Assembly (NCBI RefSeq): GCF_046592965.1
Contig: NZ_JBISBV010000008.1
Coordinates: 1-64,000 of the forward strand
Direction of reading: 5' to 3'
DNA from: Marivita sp046592965
GTDB taxonomy: Bacteria > Pseudomonadota > Alphaproteobacteria > Rhodobacterales > Rhodobacteraceae
DNA length: 64,000 nt
Numbering within the stretch: position 1 is the stretch's first letter; the number at the start of each line of letters is the position of its first letter. This document shows positions 50,715 through 59,676 of the stretch, one piece after another. Both the position numbers and the translations under genes were made by a program. Below the pieces are notes generated by a model. That model did no database searches. It was not told the DNA's origin and saw only the letters and a program-made list of their open reading frames with translations.

Positions 50715-51809
50715 GTGTTGCCGCTGGAAGGATTGGAAGTTGTCGCCATCGAACAGGCGGTGGCAGCACCGTTCGCCTCGTCGCGCCTTGCGGACGCGGG
50801 CGCGCACGTCGTCAAGGTCGAGCGCCCGGAAGGCGATTTCGCACGTGGTTATGACGATGTGGCTGCCGGTCAGTCGAGCTATTTTGTCTGGCTGAACCGG
50901 GGCAAGGAAAGCGTGACGCTCGATTTGGCGTCGGAGTCGGGCAAGGCGGCGCTGGCCGAGTTGCTGGGCAAGGCCGATGTGCTGATCCAGAACCTCAAGC
51001 CCGGCGCATTGGCACGGCTGGGCTTCGATGCCGACCGGTTGCAAAGCGACTATCCGCGTTTGATCGCATGTTCGATCTCGGGTTACGGAGAGTCCGGGCC
51101 GATGGCGGATCGCAAGGCCTATGATTTGCTCATCCAGGCGGAAAGCGGGCTCTGCTCGATCACCGGAGGACCGTCGGAACCGGCACGCGTGGGTGTGTCC
51201 ATCGTCGATATCGCAACCGGAGCGACAGCACATGCCGCAATTCTCGAAGCGTTGATCCGGCGCGGCATCACCGGCAAGGGCGCCCAGCTCTCGGTGTCGA
51301 TGTTCGATGTCATGGCCGATTGGCTGACCGTGCCGTTGCTCAACCATGAGGGCGGCAAGACCCCCGAACGGGTCGGTCTCGCACATCCGTCGATCGCGCC
51401 TTACGGAGTTTTCGAACCAAAGTCCGGCCCACCCATCCTGATCTCGATCCAGAGCGACCGCGAGTGGGTCAAGCTGTGCGCCGAGTTTATCGGCGACGCT
51501 GCGCTGGGCACCGATCCCCGGTTCGCCACCAATGTCGCGCGCGTTGCAAACCGCGTCGAGACCGATGGGATCGTGGCTGCGGCGTTTGCGAGATATGACG
51601 CATCCGACGCAATTGACGTGTTGACGGATGCCAAGATCGCGCTTGCATCGGTGAATGATATGGCCGGATTGTCGAGCCACGCCCAATTGCGCCGCGTGAC
51701 CGTGGATAGCCCCAACGGCCCGGTGTCGTTCCCCGCACCCGGCACGGTGTTTGTCGGGGAAGAGCGCTCTTACGGGCCTGTCCCTGCTTTGAAAGCCATG
51801 GAGGGGTGA
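50715..51809 (+). CDS. ict: Family III CoA-transferase, probable itaconate CoA-transferase (364 aa)
   Basis: Transfers CoA between carboxylic acids. Seen: CaiB/BaiF fold starting with MLPLEGLEVVAIEQAVAAPFASSRLADAGAHVVKVERPE, the catalytic Asp in GVSIVDIATG (about residue 163), QAESGLCSITGG and the C-terminal helices. Starts with GTG at 50715, directly after the upstream stop. Known: the P. aeruginosa itaconate locus contains a CaiB-family itaconate CoA-transferase (PA0882). Here it is followed by a hydratase and a CitE-type lyase as there. Mesaconate or methylsuccinate as the acceptor acid cannot be excluded. Confidence 0.75.
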   Translation: MLPLEGLEVVAIEQAVAAPFASSRLADAGAHVVKVERPEGDFARGYDDVAAGQSSYFVWLNRGKESVTLDLASESGKAALAELLGKADVLIQNLKPGALARLGFDADRLQSDYPRLIACSISGYGESGPMADRKAYDLLIQAESGLCSITGGPSEPARVGVSIVDIATGATAHAAILEALIRRGITGKGAQLSVSMFDVMADWLTVPLLNHEGGKTPERVGLAHPSIAPYGVFEPKSGPPILISIQSDREWVKLCAEFIGDAALGTDPRFATNVARVANRVETDGIVAAAFARYDASDAIDVLTDAKIALASVNDMAGLSSHAQLRRVTVDSPNGPVSFPAPGTVFVGEERSYGPVPALKAMEG

Positions 51810-51811
51810 TG

Positions 51812-52651
51812 ATGGATTTGGACATCGACCATCTTCGCCAGTGGATCGGGCGGGAGCAGATCGACACGGAGATGCTAACACCCACCTTGGTGCGTCAGTT
51901 CAATGCGACTTTCGATCGTTGCGGCGATGTAAAAACGGGCGATGTGGCTCCCTTGCTTATCCATTTCTGCCTGACGCAACCGATCAGCCCCCAATCCGAA
52001 CTTGGGCCGGACGGCCACCCGGCCCGCGGAGGATTCCTGCCGCCGGTGCCCCTTCCGCGCCGGATGTGGGCCGGCGGCGCGTTCGAATTTCATGGCGATA
52101 TCCGTGTCGGAGAGAGGGTTGAACGCCGGTCCACGATAAGGGACGTCACGTTGAAACATGGTCGGGCCGGGCCGCTTTGCTTTGTTAGCGTCGAACACGA
52201 AATCTCAAGCAACGGTCGCGCCGCGCTGACCGAGCGGCAGGACATCGTTTACCGCGACGTTCCCCCGCCGGGGCAACCTGCGATCAAACCTGCCGACCCT
52301 GCGCCGTTGGGAACTCATAGTCGGCAGATCGAACCGACCGCAACGCTGCTGTTCCGCTACTCCGCGCTGACCTTCAACGGACATCGTATCCACTACGACA
52401 AGCCCTATGTCACCGAGATCGAGGGCTACCCCGGCCTTATCGTGCACGGACCGATGCAGGCGACATTGTTGTGCCAGACAGCGGCCGATCTGCGCGGCAC
52501 ACCGCCCAAATCTTTTGAGTTTCGCAGTGTCTCACCGATCTTCGACAATGCGAATTTCACGGTCAACGCCGCGGAAGAAGAGGGCGGGCTCAAGCTGTGG
52601 ATCGCGCGGGTCGGAGGGCCGGTTGCGATGGAGGCACATGCAAAATGGTGA
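51812..52651 (+). CDS. ich: MaoC/HTD2-type hydratase, probable itaconyl-CoA hydratase (279 aa)
   Basis: Hydrates itaconyl-CoA (or mesaconyl-C4-CoA) to citramalyl-CoA. Seen: two hot-dog halves of the HTD2/FAS1-like dehydratase group. The first half includes GGFLPPVPLPRRMWAGGAFEFHGDI; the second carries the active-site stretch YSALTFNGHRIHYDKPYV and PGLIVHGPMQATLL. GGAGGGG lies upstream of clustered start codons (GTG 51806, ATG 51809, ATG 51812); 51812 has the best spacing. It overlaps the lyase gene by 7 bases. Known: this protein type precedes a CitE-type lyase in itaconate operons. Confidence 0.75.
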   Translation: MDLDIDHLRQWIGREQIDTEMLTPTLVRQFNATFDRCGDVKTGDVAPLLIHFCLTQPISPQSELGPDGHPARGGFLPPVPLPRRMWAGGAFEFHGDIRVGERVERRSTIRDVTLKHGRAGPLCFVSVEHEISSNGRAALTERQDIVYRDVPPPGQPAIKPADPAPLGTHSRQIEPTATLLFRYSALTFNGHRIHYDKPYVTEIEGYPGLIVHGPMQATLLCQTAADLRGTPPKSFEFRSVSPIFDNANFTVNAAEEEGGLKLWIARVGGPVAMEAHAKW

Positions 52652-53433
52652 TCCAGTATCGCTCCCTGCTATTCGTGCCCGCCACGCGCCCCGACCGGTT
52701 TGCCAAAGCCGCGGCGTCAGGCGCCGATGCGGTAATCCTTGATCTTGAGGACGCCGTAGCCGATGCGGAAAAAGACCAAGCGCGCACTGCCCTGCGCTGG
52801 AGCGAAGCGGGTGTTCCCTGCTTTGTCCGCGTGAATGCGCTTGGAACGCCGTGGCATGATGCGGATCTGGCGGCTGTCCGTGATCTTCCCATCGCCGGGA
52901 TCATGTTGCCCAAATCCGAAGAACCGGACGAGGTGGCCCGGATTGCATCGGGATTGGGTGGCCGAAACTTGATTGCCTTGATCGAGACAGCGAAAGGCCT
53001 AGCCAATGCCCGTGCCATCGCCGCTCTGGAAGGGGTGGACCGGCTGGCGTTCGGGTCGGTCGATTTCTGCTCAGACATGGGGTGCGCGCATGAGCGCGAT
53101 ATTCTTTTGCCGGCACGGTTCGAACTGGTCCTCGCGTCCCGCCTCGCGGGCATCGGCGCGCCGATTGACGGGGTGACGGTGCGACTGGACGATGAAGCCG
53201 AGATCGCCTCGGACGCCCGCCACGCGCGCGATCTGGGGTTCGGCGGCAAGCTGTGCATCCATCCAAAACAGATCGCTTGTGTAAAGGAAGCCTTCGCGCC
53301 GAGCGACGCCGAAATTGACTGGGCAAACCGCGTTCTGGCCTCGGGCGACGGGGCGGTGTCGGTTGACGGCGCGATGGTGGATGCGCCGGTCAGGGCTCGC
53401 GCGAGGTCCATTCTTGCGGCTCGCCAAATTTAA
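52645..53433 (+). CDS. ccl: CitE/HpcH-family lyase, probable (S)-citramalyl-CoA lyase (262 aa)
   Basis: Cleaves citramalyl-CoA to acetyl-CoA and pyruvate. Seen: a TIM-barrel of the CitE group with SLLFVPATRPDRFAKA at the start, ILDLEDAVADAEKDQAR, metal ligand Glu in LIALIETAKGLANA, Asp in FGSVDFCSDMG, and GFGGKLCIHPKQI. ATG 52645 overlaps the hydratase stop (ATGGTGA). Length of 262 residues is typical of bacterial citramalyl-CoA lyases. Alternative members of the family cleave malyl-CoA or citryl-CoA; the operon supports citramalyl-CoA. Confidence 0.75.
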   Translation: MVIQYRSLLFVPATRPDRFAKAAASGADAVILDLEDAVADAEKDQARTALRWSEAGVPCFVRVNALGTPWHDADLAAVRDLPIAGIMLPKSEEPDEVARIASGLGGRNLIALIETAKGLANARAIAALEGVDRLAFGSVDFCSDMGCAHERDILLPARFELVLASRLAGIGAPIDGVTVRLDDEAEIASDARHARDLGFGGKLCIHPKQIACVKEAFAPSDAEIDWANRVLASGDGAVSVDGAMVDAPVRARARSILAARQI

Positions 53434-53482
53434 AATCGGATAGCAGTGTCTCCGCTATCAGCGGATCAAAAGGCCCGGTGCA

Positions 53483-54631
53483 TCAGTCGGGCCAGCCGGA
53501 ACCCTTGATCAAGGCGGTGTGCTCGCCCAGTTTCGGCGCTGTGCGCGACAGCGACAGGTCGGACGCGCCAAAGCTGATCGGGGTGCGGACACCGGGCACG
53601 CCCTCGGGCGCGACCTTGAGCGCGCGGTGCTGGATTTGCGGGTCGGAAAACACCTCTGCCACGGTGTTGATCGGGGATGCCGGAATCTTTTGCGCCTTGA
53701 GTGCGGACAGCAGATCCGCCTTGCTCCATAGGGCCGTCGCCTGCTTCAGAAGCGGCACCAGTTCACCACGATGCGCGACCCTCCCCGAATTGGTTTTGTA
53801 GCGCGCGTCGTCGCCAAGTTTGGCAAGGTTCAAGACCACGCAAAGACGCTGAAACTGGGTGTCGTTGCCGGCGGCGATGATGATGTCGCCGTCCGAGACA
53901 GGGAACACCTCGTAAGGTACGATATTGGGATGCTGGTTGCCCATGCGTTGCGGCGAGGTGCCTGTGGCGAGGAAGTTCATCGCCTGATTGGCGAGGCTTG
54001 CGGTTCCGGCGTCAAACAGGCTCATGTCGATGTGCTGACCGTGCCCGGTTGCGTTGCGCGCGGCAAGAGCGGCTTGTATCGCGATGACGGAATAAAGCCC
54101 GGTATAGATGTCGGTGACAGCAACACCGACCTTTTGCGGCTCGCCATCAGGATCGCCGGTGATCGACATCAGTCCGGACATGCCTTGAATCAAGTAATCG
54201 TACCCCGCGCGATCGGCATAGGGGCCGTCCTGACCAAAACCGGTGATCGAGCAATACACGAGCCTAGGGTTCCGCTCTGCCAGCGATGCATAGTCGAGGC
54301 CGTATTTGGCCAACCCGTCAACCTTGAAGTTCTCGATCAAAACGTCCGCATCACGCGCCAACTCTCGCACGAACGCGCGGTCTTTTTCGACCGTCAGATC
54401 GGCGGTGACAGAGTACTTGCCGCGATTGCAGCTATAGAAGTAGGCAGCCGATGGCGAAGCTTCGCCGTCACGTTCGATAAACGGCGGCCCCCATGTACGG
54501 GTGTCATCCCCGCCCGGACTCTCGACCTTGATGACGGTGGCACCAAGGTCTGCCAGGGTTTGCCCGACGAGCGGACCCGCGAGGATGCGGGCCAGTTCCA
54601 GGACTTTCAGTCCCTCCAGCGGAGCAGACAT
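53483..54631 (-). CDS. Family III CoA-transferase, probable glutarate CoA-transferase (382 aa)
   Basis: Seen: CaiB/BaiF fold starting APLEGLKVLELARILAGPLVGQTLADLGATVIKVESP, catalytic Asp in GVAVTDIYTG (about residue 169), YLIQGMSGLMSITGDPDGEPQ and NIVPYEVFPVSDGDIIIAAGND. Overlaps the acyl-CoA dehydrogenase stop by one base (TGATG), so the pair is coupled. Known: SUGCT-type CoA-transferases activate glutarate to glutaryl-CoA, and such genes commonly accompany glutaryl-CoA dehydrogenase. Succinate or another dicarboxylate is possible as donor or acceptor. Confidence 0.75.
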   Translation of the reverse strand: MSAPLEGLKVLELARILAGPLVGQTLADLGATVIKVESPGGDDTRTWGPPFIERDGEASPSAAYFYSCNRGKYSVTADLTVEKDRAFVRELARDADVLIENFKVDGLAKYGLDYASLAERNPRLVYCSITGFGQDGPYADRAGYDYLIQGMSGLMSITGDPDGEPQKVGVAVTDIYTGLYSVIAIQAALAARNATGHGQHIDMSLFDAGTASLANQAMNFLATGTSPQRMGNQHPNIVPYEVFPVSDGDIIIAAGNDTQFQRLCVVLNLAKLGDDARYKTNSGRVAHRGELVPLLKQATALWSKADLLSALKAQKIPASPINTVAEVFSDPQIQHRALKVAPEGVPGVRTPISFGASDLSLSRTAPKLGEHTALIKGSGWPD

Positions 54632-55851
54632 CAGAAGAACGCCTGAAGACCCGTCTGCGCGCGTCCGAGGATAAGCGCGTGCACGTCATGCGTGCCTTCG
54701 TAAGTGTTGACGGTCTCAAGGTTCTGGGCGTGCCGCATGACGTGATATTCCGCCATGATGCCGTTGCCACCGTGCATGTCACGCGCGTGGCGCGCAATGT
54801 CGAGTGCCTTGCCACAATTGTTGCGCTTGATGAGACTGATGGCTTCGGGAGCGGCGGTGCCTGCATCCATCATCCGTCCCACCTGCAACGCGGCGTGCAG
54901 GCCCAGCGTGATTTCCGTCTGCATGTCGGCGAGCTTTTTCTGAAAGAGTTGCGTCTGCGCGAGCGGACGCCCGAATTGCGTGCGCTCCAACCCATATTTC
55001 CGGGCGCGATGCCATGAATCCTCAGCTGCCCCCATCACCCCCCAAGCGATGCCATATCGCGCGCGGTTGAGGCATCCGAACGGACCTTTGAGCCCCTCGA
55101 CACCCGGCAGCAATGCGTCTTCGCCAACCTCCACATCGTCCATGACGATCTCGCCGGTGATCGATGCACGCAAGGACAGTTTGCCGTTGATCTTGGGAGC
55201 CGACAGCCCCTTCATGCCCTTTTCAAGCACAAAGCCACGGATCTTGCCGTCATGCGCCGCGGATTTGGCCCAGATGACAAAGACATCGGCGATCGGGCTG
55301 TTGGAGATCCACATCTTGGCCCCGTTGAGGACATAGCCGCCTTCGGTCTTTTTGGCCGTCGTTTTCATGCCCGCGGGGTCTGATCCGGCATCCGGTTCGG
55401 TCAGTCCGAAACAGCCGATCGACGTGCCTGCCGCGAGACCGGGCAGATATTTCTCACGCTGTTCATCGCTTCCATAGGCGTGGATCGGATACATCACCAG
55501 GGAGCTTTGAACGCTCATCATGGAGCGGTAGCCGCTGTCGACCCGCTCGACTTCGCGCGCGACAAGGCCGTAGCTCACATAATTCGCGCCAAGCCCGCCA
55601 AACTTCTCGGGAATGGTCACGCCCAACAACCCCATGTCGCCCATCTCGGCGAAGATCTCGGGCGCAACGCCCTCGTTGAGATACATATCCGACACGCGCG
55701 GCGCGAGTTTGTCGGCGGCATAGGCCGCAGCACTGTCGGCAATCATGCGCTCGTCTTCCTCAAGAGAGGCGCGCAGACCCAACGGGTCTTCCCAGTCGAA
55801 TTTTGCCAATGATGGTCCGTGACCCGATTGCGATGCGTCCAGCATGTCCAA
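54631..55851 (-). CDS. gcdH: Glutaryl-CoA dehydrogenase GcdH (406 aa)
   Basis: FAD enzyme that oxidises and decarboxylates glutaryl-CoA to crotonyl-CoA in lysine, tryptophan and glutarate breakdown. Seen: full-length acyl-CoA dehydrogenase with the GCDH-typical start (FDWEDPLGLRASLEEDERMI), FGGLGANYVSYGLVAREVERVDSGYRSMMSVQSSLVMYPI, GCFGLTEPDAGSDP, GPFGCLNRARYGIAWGVMGAAE and the catalytic Glu in NTYEGTHDVHALILGR. The Arg after CLN is a substrate-carboxylate contact in known structures. First gene of a two-gene unit with the CoA-transferase. Confidence 0.92.
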   Translation of the reverse strand: MDMLDASQSGHGPSLAKFDWEDPLGLRASLEEDERMIADSAAAYAADKLAPRVSDMYLNEGVAPEIFAEMGDMGLLGVTIPEKFGGLGANYVSYGLVAREVERVDSGYRSMMSVQSSLVMYPIHAYGSDEQREKYLPGLAAGTSIGCFGLTEPDAGSDPAGMKTTAKKTEGGYVLNGAKMWISNSPIADVFVIWAKSAAHDGKIRGFVLEKGMKGLSAPKINGKLSLRASITGEIVMDDVEVGEDALLPGVEGLKGPFGCLNRARYGIAWGVMGAAEDSWHRARKYGLERTQFGRPLAQTQLFQKKLADMQTEITLGLHAALQVGRMMDAGTAAPEAISLIKRNNCGKALDIARHARDMHGGNGIMAEYHVMRHAQNLETVNTYEGTHDVHALILGRAQTGLQAFF

Positions 55852-56052
55852 GTTCCTCTTTCCAAGATGTGCCGACTGTCGTTCGACCGGATCGAGCTTC
55901 GGCGTCTTTCCACTATGCCGTATATGTAGCGTTTACGACGGTCAGCGGAAACAGTTACTTCACATCTCATCCCACGCGAGTCGCCACACGCGAAAAAGCG
56001 ACAGCGGTTGTTGCCGCTGCCGCTTTGGCATTCTGCCTCAGGTTTGAAACGT

Positions 56053-56223
56053 CTATCCCTTCGGGCCTGCGATCAGCCAGATGATGAAACCGACCACCGG
56101 CAGGATGAGGATCAGCAATGTCCACAGCACCTTCGCACCGGTTGACGCCCCGCTGGACCAGATTTTGACCACCGCATAGATGTCGGCAATCAGTACCAAC
56201 AGTCCCAGAATTCCATATTCCAT
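56053..56223 (-). CDS. Small PLDc_N-type membrane protein (56 aa)
   Basis: Seen: two hydrophobic helices (GILGLLVLIADIYAVVKIW and VLWTLLILILPVVGFIIWLIAG) ending in AGPKG, the pattern of the PLDc_N (phospholipase D N-terminal) family of tiny membrane proteins. AAAGGAG lies 8 bases before ATG 56223. Function in the family is unknown. It stands alone between gcdH and the ATP-grasp gene. Confidence 0.75.
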   Translation of the reverse strand: MEYGILGLLVLIADIYAVVKIWSSGASTGAKVLWTLLILILPVVGFIIWLIAGPKG

Positions 56224-56475
56224 TGTCACGCTCCTTTGATAAAACTGTGATGACAACGCGGGCTAAGAGACGCTTGTTCCAGTGATGGTGATGGTTTCAA
56301 CCGGGCAACACGGGCGAGTTGGCGTATTTCGATCGCCGTTTCGGTGACGAATTGACAAATGCGTGACCAGTGGAACCCTTTGATCTGACATCAAACATTC
56401 CAGGCATTTCAAACTGCGAGGATGCGCGATCCAACAATGGGTTGTGGTCTGGCCCACAGTGCGCAACGCTACGGC

Positions 56476-57900
56476 ATGACAGAACAATCCACATTCGACG
56501 AGATGTGGGGCCACGACGGACAGTTGCGTGAGCCTTACAAGAATTACCACTCCTGGTTCGATCAGGAGGATCCAAAACGATTGCGCGCCAAGAACCGTGA
56601 GGCCGAAGAATTGTTCCGCCTCACCGGAATCACGTTCAATGTGTATGGTCGATCAGAGGCCGAAGAGCGGCTCATCCCGTTCGATATAATTCCACGGATC
56701 ATCTCTGGCGCGGAATGGGCAAAGCTGTGTCGCGGCATCGAACAGCGCGTGCGCGCCATCAATGCCTTTCTGCACGACATCTACCACACGCAGGAAATCC
56801 TGAAGGCCGGTCGTATCCCCAGAGAGATGATCGCGAGAAACGAGGCATTTCTGCCCCAGATGATCGGAGCCGATGCGCCGGGGGGCATTTACACCCATAT
56901 CGTCGGAATTGACCTCGTGCGCACCGGGCCGGGCGAATTCTTCGTGCTCGAAGACAATGCGCGAACGCCCTCCGGGGTGAGCTACATGCTCGAAAACCGC
57001 GAAACCATGTTGCAGATGTTTCCAGAGCTGTTTTCCAAAAACCGGGTTCAGTCGGTGCAACAATATCCAACTGACCTGCGCCGCTCGCTTTCCGCATGTG
57101 CGCCCAAAATGACGGACGGCACACCGACGGTCGCTGTTCTGACACCCGGTATTTATAACTCTGCCTATTTCGAGCACGCCTTTCTTGCCGATCAAATGGG
57201 CGTCGAGCTGGTGGAAGGGCATGATCTACGTGTCGTCGACGGTCGGGTGGCCATGCGAACGACGTGTGGATACAAGCCCATCGACGTGCTCTATCGCCGC
57301 GTCGACGACGAATTTCTCGATCCGCTGAACTTCAACCCCGCAAGTCAACTTGGCGTGCCGGGTATCATGGATGTCTACCGCGCGGGCGGCATCACAATCG
57401 CGAATGCGCCCGGAACCGGAATTTCCGACGACAAGGCGATCTATTCCTACATGCCCGAGATCGTCGAATTCTACACCGGCGAACGTCCGCTGCTGCAAAA
57501 CGTGCCGACGTGGCGCTGCTCTGAACCGGATGCTTTGGCATATGTGCTCGACAATCTGGAAGATCTTGTCGTCAAGGAGGTGCATGGTTCGGGTGGCTAC
57601 GGCATGCTCATCGGACCGACGGCGAGCAAGAAAGATATCGCTGCTTTCCGCAAGAAGCTGAAGGCGCGTCCCAAAAATTACATTGCTCAGCCAACCCTCA
57701 GCTTGTCGACCGTGCCGATCTTTACAAAGCATGGTCTTGCACCGCGGCATGTCGATTTGCGGCCCTATGTGCTGGTCAGTCCGGACGGTATCAAGATCAC
57801 TCCGGGTGGGCTGACGCGCGTGGCCCTGAAACAGGGGTCGCTGGTCGTCAATTCGTCTCAGGGGGGCGGAACGAAAGACACTTGGGTGCTGGAGGAGTAA
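56476..57900 (+). CDS. Circularly permuted ATP-grasp protein (474 aa)
   Basis: Seen: an N-terminal domain, then ATP-grasp motifs in permuted order: IVGIDLVRTGPGEFFVLEDNARTPSGVSYMLENR, IDVLYRRVDDEFLDPLNF, NAPGTGISDDKAIYSYMPEIVEFY, VVKEVHGSGGYGM and YIAQPTLSLSTVP. Known: this family (DUF404/407) joins amines and acids using ATP and lies in clusters with an alpha-E protein, a transglutaminase-like protein and the Anbu peptidase; it has been proposed, not proven, to make a peptide or tag. Start 56476 is the earliest plausible ATG near the domain; no clear ribosome site. Alternative ATG three codons inside the domain (56503). Confidence 0.9.
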   Translation: MTEQSTFDEMWGHDGQLREPYKNYHSWFDQEDPKRLRAKNREAEELFRLTGITFNVYGRSEAEERLIPFDIIPRIISGAEWAKLCRGIEQRVRAINAFLHDIYHTQEILKAGRIPREMIARNEAFLPQMIGADAPGGIYTHIVGIDLVRTGPGEFFVLEDNARTPSGVSYMLENRETMLQMFPELFSKNRVQSVQQYPTDLRRSLSACAPKMTDGTPTVAVLTPGIYNSAYFEHAFLADQMGVELVEGHDLRVVDGRVAMRTTCGYKPIDVLYRRVDDEFLDPLNFNPASQLGVPGIMDVYRAGGITIANAPGTGISDDKAIYSYMPEIVEFYTGERPLLQNVPTWRCSEPDALAYVLDNLEDLVVKEVHGSGGYGMLIGPTASKKDIAAFRKKLKARPKNYIAQPTLSLSTVPIFTKHGLAPRHVDLRPYVLVSPDGIKITPGGLTRVALKQGSLVVNSSQGGGTKDTWVLEE

Positions 57901-57904
57901 CGAC

Positions 57905-58846
57905 ATGCTGGGCAAAACCGCAAACGGGCTCTTCTGGATGTATCGCTACATGGAAAGAGCCGAAAACACTGCACGTCTGATTGAAACGGGACAGCGCATC
58001 GCATTGACCCGTCTCAATCAAACCGATGGCGAATGGGCGTCGGTGCTTAAGTCGGGTGATTGTTGGGCCGGCTACAACGCGGCCCATGACGAGGTGAGCC
58101 GCGATCTCGCGATTGACTGGATGCTGCGCGACAAGGACAATCCGTCGTCCGTCATCTCGAGCATTTCGGCCGCGCGGCAAAACGCACGACTGGTTCGCAC
58201 CGCGATCACCGGAGAAGTGTGGGAGGCGGTGAACTCTGCCTTCATGTCGCTCAAGCAAAACCTGTCGCGTCGGGTGGGTGAACGGGATTTGCCCGCCATT
58301 CTGCGGCTGATACGCCAGCATTCCGCTTTGGTGCGCGGTGTCACGATCGGCACAATGCAGCGCAATGATATCTATGATTTCGCGCGCCTTGGCACGTTCC
58401 TCGAGCGCGCCGACAACACGGCCCGCATACTTGATGTGAAATACTACGTTCTGCTGCCCTCGGCCCGTTCGGTCGGCACGTCGCTCGACAATGTTCAATG
58501 GGAGACGATCCTGCGGTCCGTTTCGGCGCGCGGCGGCTTCCGTATGGAATATGGCGGCGGCGGCGGACCGCGGGATATCACGCATTTCCTGATCCTTGAC
58601 CGGCGAATGCCACGCTCGCTTGCCTTTTGCGCAAGCAAGCTGTGCAACAACCTCAAGTACCTTTCGGAAAACGGAGAGTACGGCCAGGCTTCTATCGATA
58701 GGGTCGGCGCGTTGCAGAACGGCCTTTTATCCAGAAACATCGACGACATCTTTGAACACGGCCTGCACGAATTTCTGCAGCAAACGCTTCGGGAATTGAC
58801 GGGCATTTCACATCAGATCGAGCAGGATTTCAGGTTTTATGACTGA
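57905..58846 (+). CDS. Alpha-E domain protein (313 aa)
   Basis: Seen: an all-helical alpha-E (DUF403) protein: MLGKTANGLFWMYRYMERAENTARLIETGQR at the start, ERADNTARILDVKYYVLLPS near residue 180 (a duplicated ERAxNTAR motif), and SLAFCASKLCNNLKYLS. Starts 4 bases after the ATP-grasp stop. Known: alpha-E proteins always accompany the circularly permuted ATP-grasp, probably as a helper or second half of a ligase. No enzymatic residues can be assigned. Confidence 0.92.
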   Translation: MLGKTANGLFWMYRYMERAENTARLIETGQRIALTRLNQTDGEWASVLKSGDCWAGYNAAHDEVSRDLAIDWMLRDKDNPSSVISSISAARQNARLVRTAITGEVWEAVNSAFMSLKQNLSRRVGERDLPAILRLIRQHSALVRGVTIGTMQRNDIYDFARLGTFLERADNTARILDVKYYVLLPSARSVGTSLDNVQWETILRSVSARGGFRMEYGGGGGPRDITHFLILDRRMPRSLAFCASKLCNNLKYLSENGEYGQASIDRVGALQNGLLSRNIDDIFEHGLHEFLQQTLRELTGISHQIEQDFRFYD

Positions 58847-58867
58847 CATTATCATCCGGACAAGCTC

Positions 58868-59665
58868 ATGCGATTGAGAATAGAGCACACAACCCGCTAC
58901 CGGTTCGACACACCGGTGATCTACGGGCTTCAGCAACTGCGCAAAACGCCGAAAAGCACATATAACCAGACCGTCGAGCGCTGGGAAACCCGAATAGATG
59001 GCGGCAAGAAAGAGGTCGTGTTCGAGGATCACCATCGTAACACGACCGAGTTGATCAGCTTTGCGCCGGATGCACTGGAACTGTCGGTGCTCAGCCAGGG
59101 GGAGGTCGAGATTGAAGATACAGGCGGAGTGCTCGGAGGCCATATCGGCAACACGCCGCTGTGGCTATACGAGATGACCACGCCGCGCACTCAGGCCGGA
59201 GCGGGCACGCGCGCTTTGATCAAGGGGTTTGCCGACACCGCAGATGTCGTTCAACTTCACGAGTTGTCAGAGCGTATTCGCACGGCGGTGCCCTATACAT
59301 TGGGCGCGTCGGAACCGAATTGGTCGGCCGAGGACGCGCTCGCGGCTGCGCAAGGGGTCTGCCAGGATCACACTCATATCTTTATCGCCTGCGCGCGCGC
59401 GCTTGGCATCCCGGCGCGGTACGTCTCGGGCTATCTGATGCTTGACGACACCACCGCGCAGGACGCGATGCATGCCTGGGCCGAAGCCTTTGTGCACGGT
59501 CTTGGTTGGGTCGGCTTCGATGTCTCGAACGGTATTTCGCCCGACACACGTTACGTTCGTGTCGCAACAGGGCTGGACTATTCCGATGCAGCGCCGATAT
59601 CTGGCACGCGGATCGGCGGGGCCAGAGAAAACCTACAGGTCCGTATCAACGTGGTACAACAATAA
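58868..59665 (+). CDS. Transglutaminase-like cysteine protease/peptidase (265 aa)
   Basis: Seen: a beta-rich N-terminal domain with MRLRIEHTTRYRFDTPVIYGLQQLR (typical of bacterial transglutaminase-like proteins), then the transglutaminase core: Cys in QGVCQDHTHIFIACARALGIPARYVSGYL, His in MHAWAEAFV, and Asp in GWVGFDVSNG. All three catalytic residues are present. Gene follows the alpha-E stop by 21 bases and precedes the Anbu gene by 11. Inferred: cleaves or transfers a peptide product of the ATP-grasp/alpha-E pair. Confidence 0.92.
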   Translation: MRLRIEHTTRYRFDTPVIYGLQQLRKTPKSTYNQTVERWETRIDGGKKEVVFEDHHRNTTELISFAPDALELSVLSQGEVEIEDTGGVLGGHIGNTPLWLYEMTTPRTQAGAGTRALIKGFADTADVVQLHELSERIRTAVPYTLGASEPNWSAEDALAAAQGVCQDHTHIFIACARALGIPARYVSGYLMLDDTTAQDAMHAWAEAFVHGLGWVGFDVSNGISPDTRYVRVATGLDYSDAAPISGTRIGGARENLQVRINVVQQ

Positions 59666-59676
59666 GGGCCGACCAA

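Noticed and set aside
49530..51881. Very long minus-strand open frame (783 codons)
   Set aside because: It is antisense to the acyl-CoA dehydrogenase and CoA-transferase genes, has no domain and low plausibility; it arises from high G+C.
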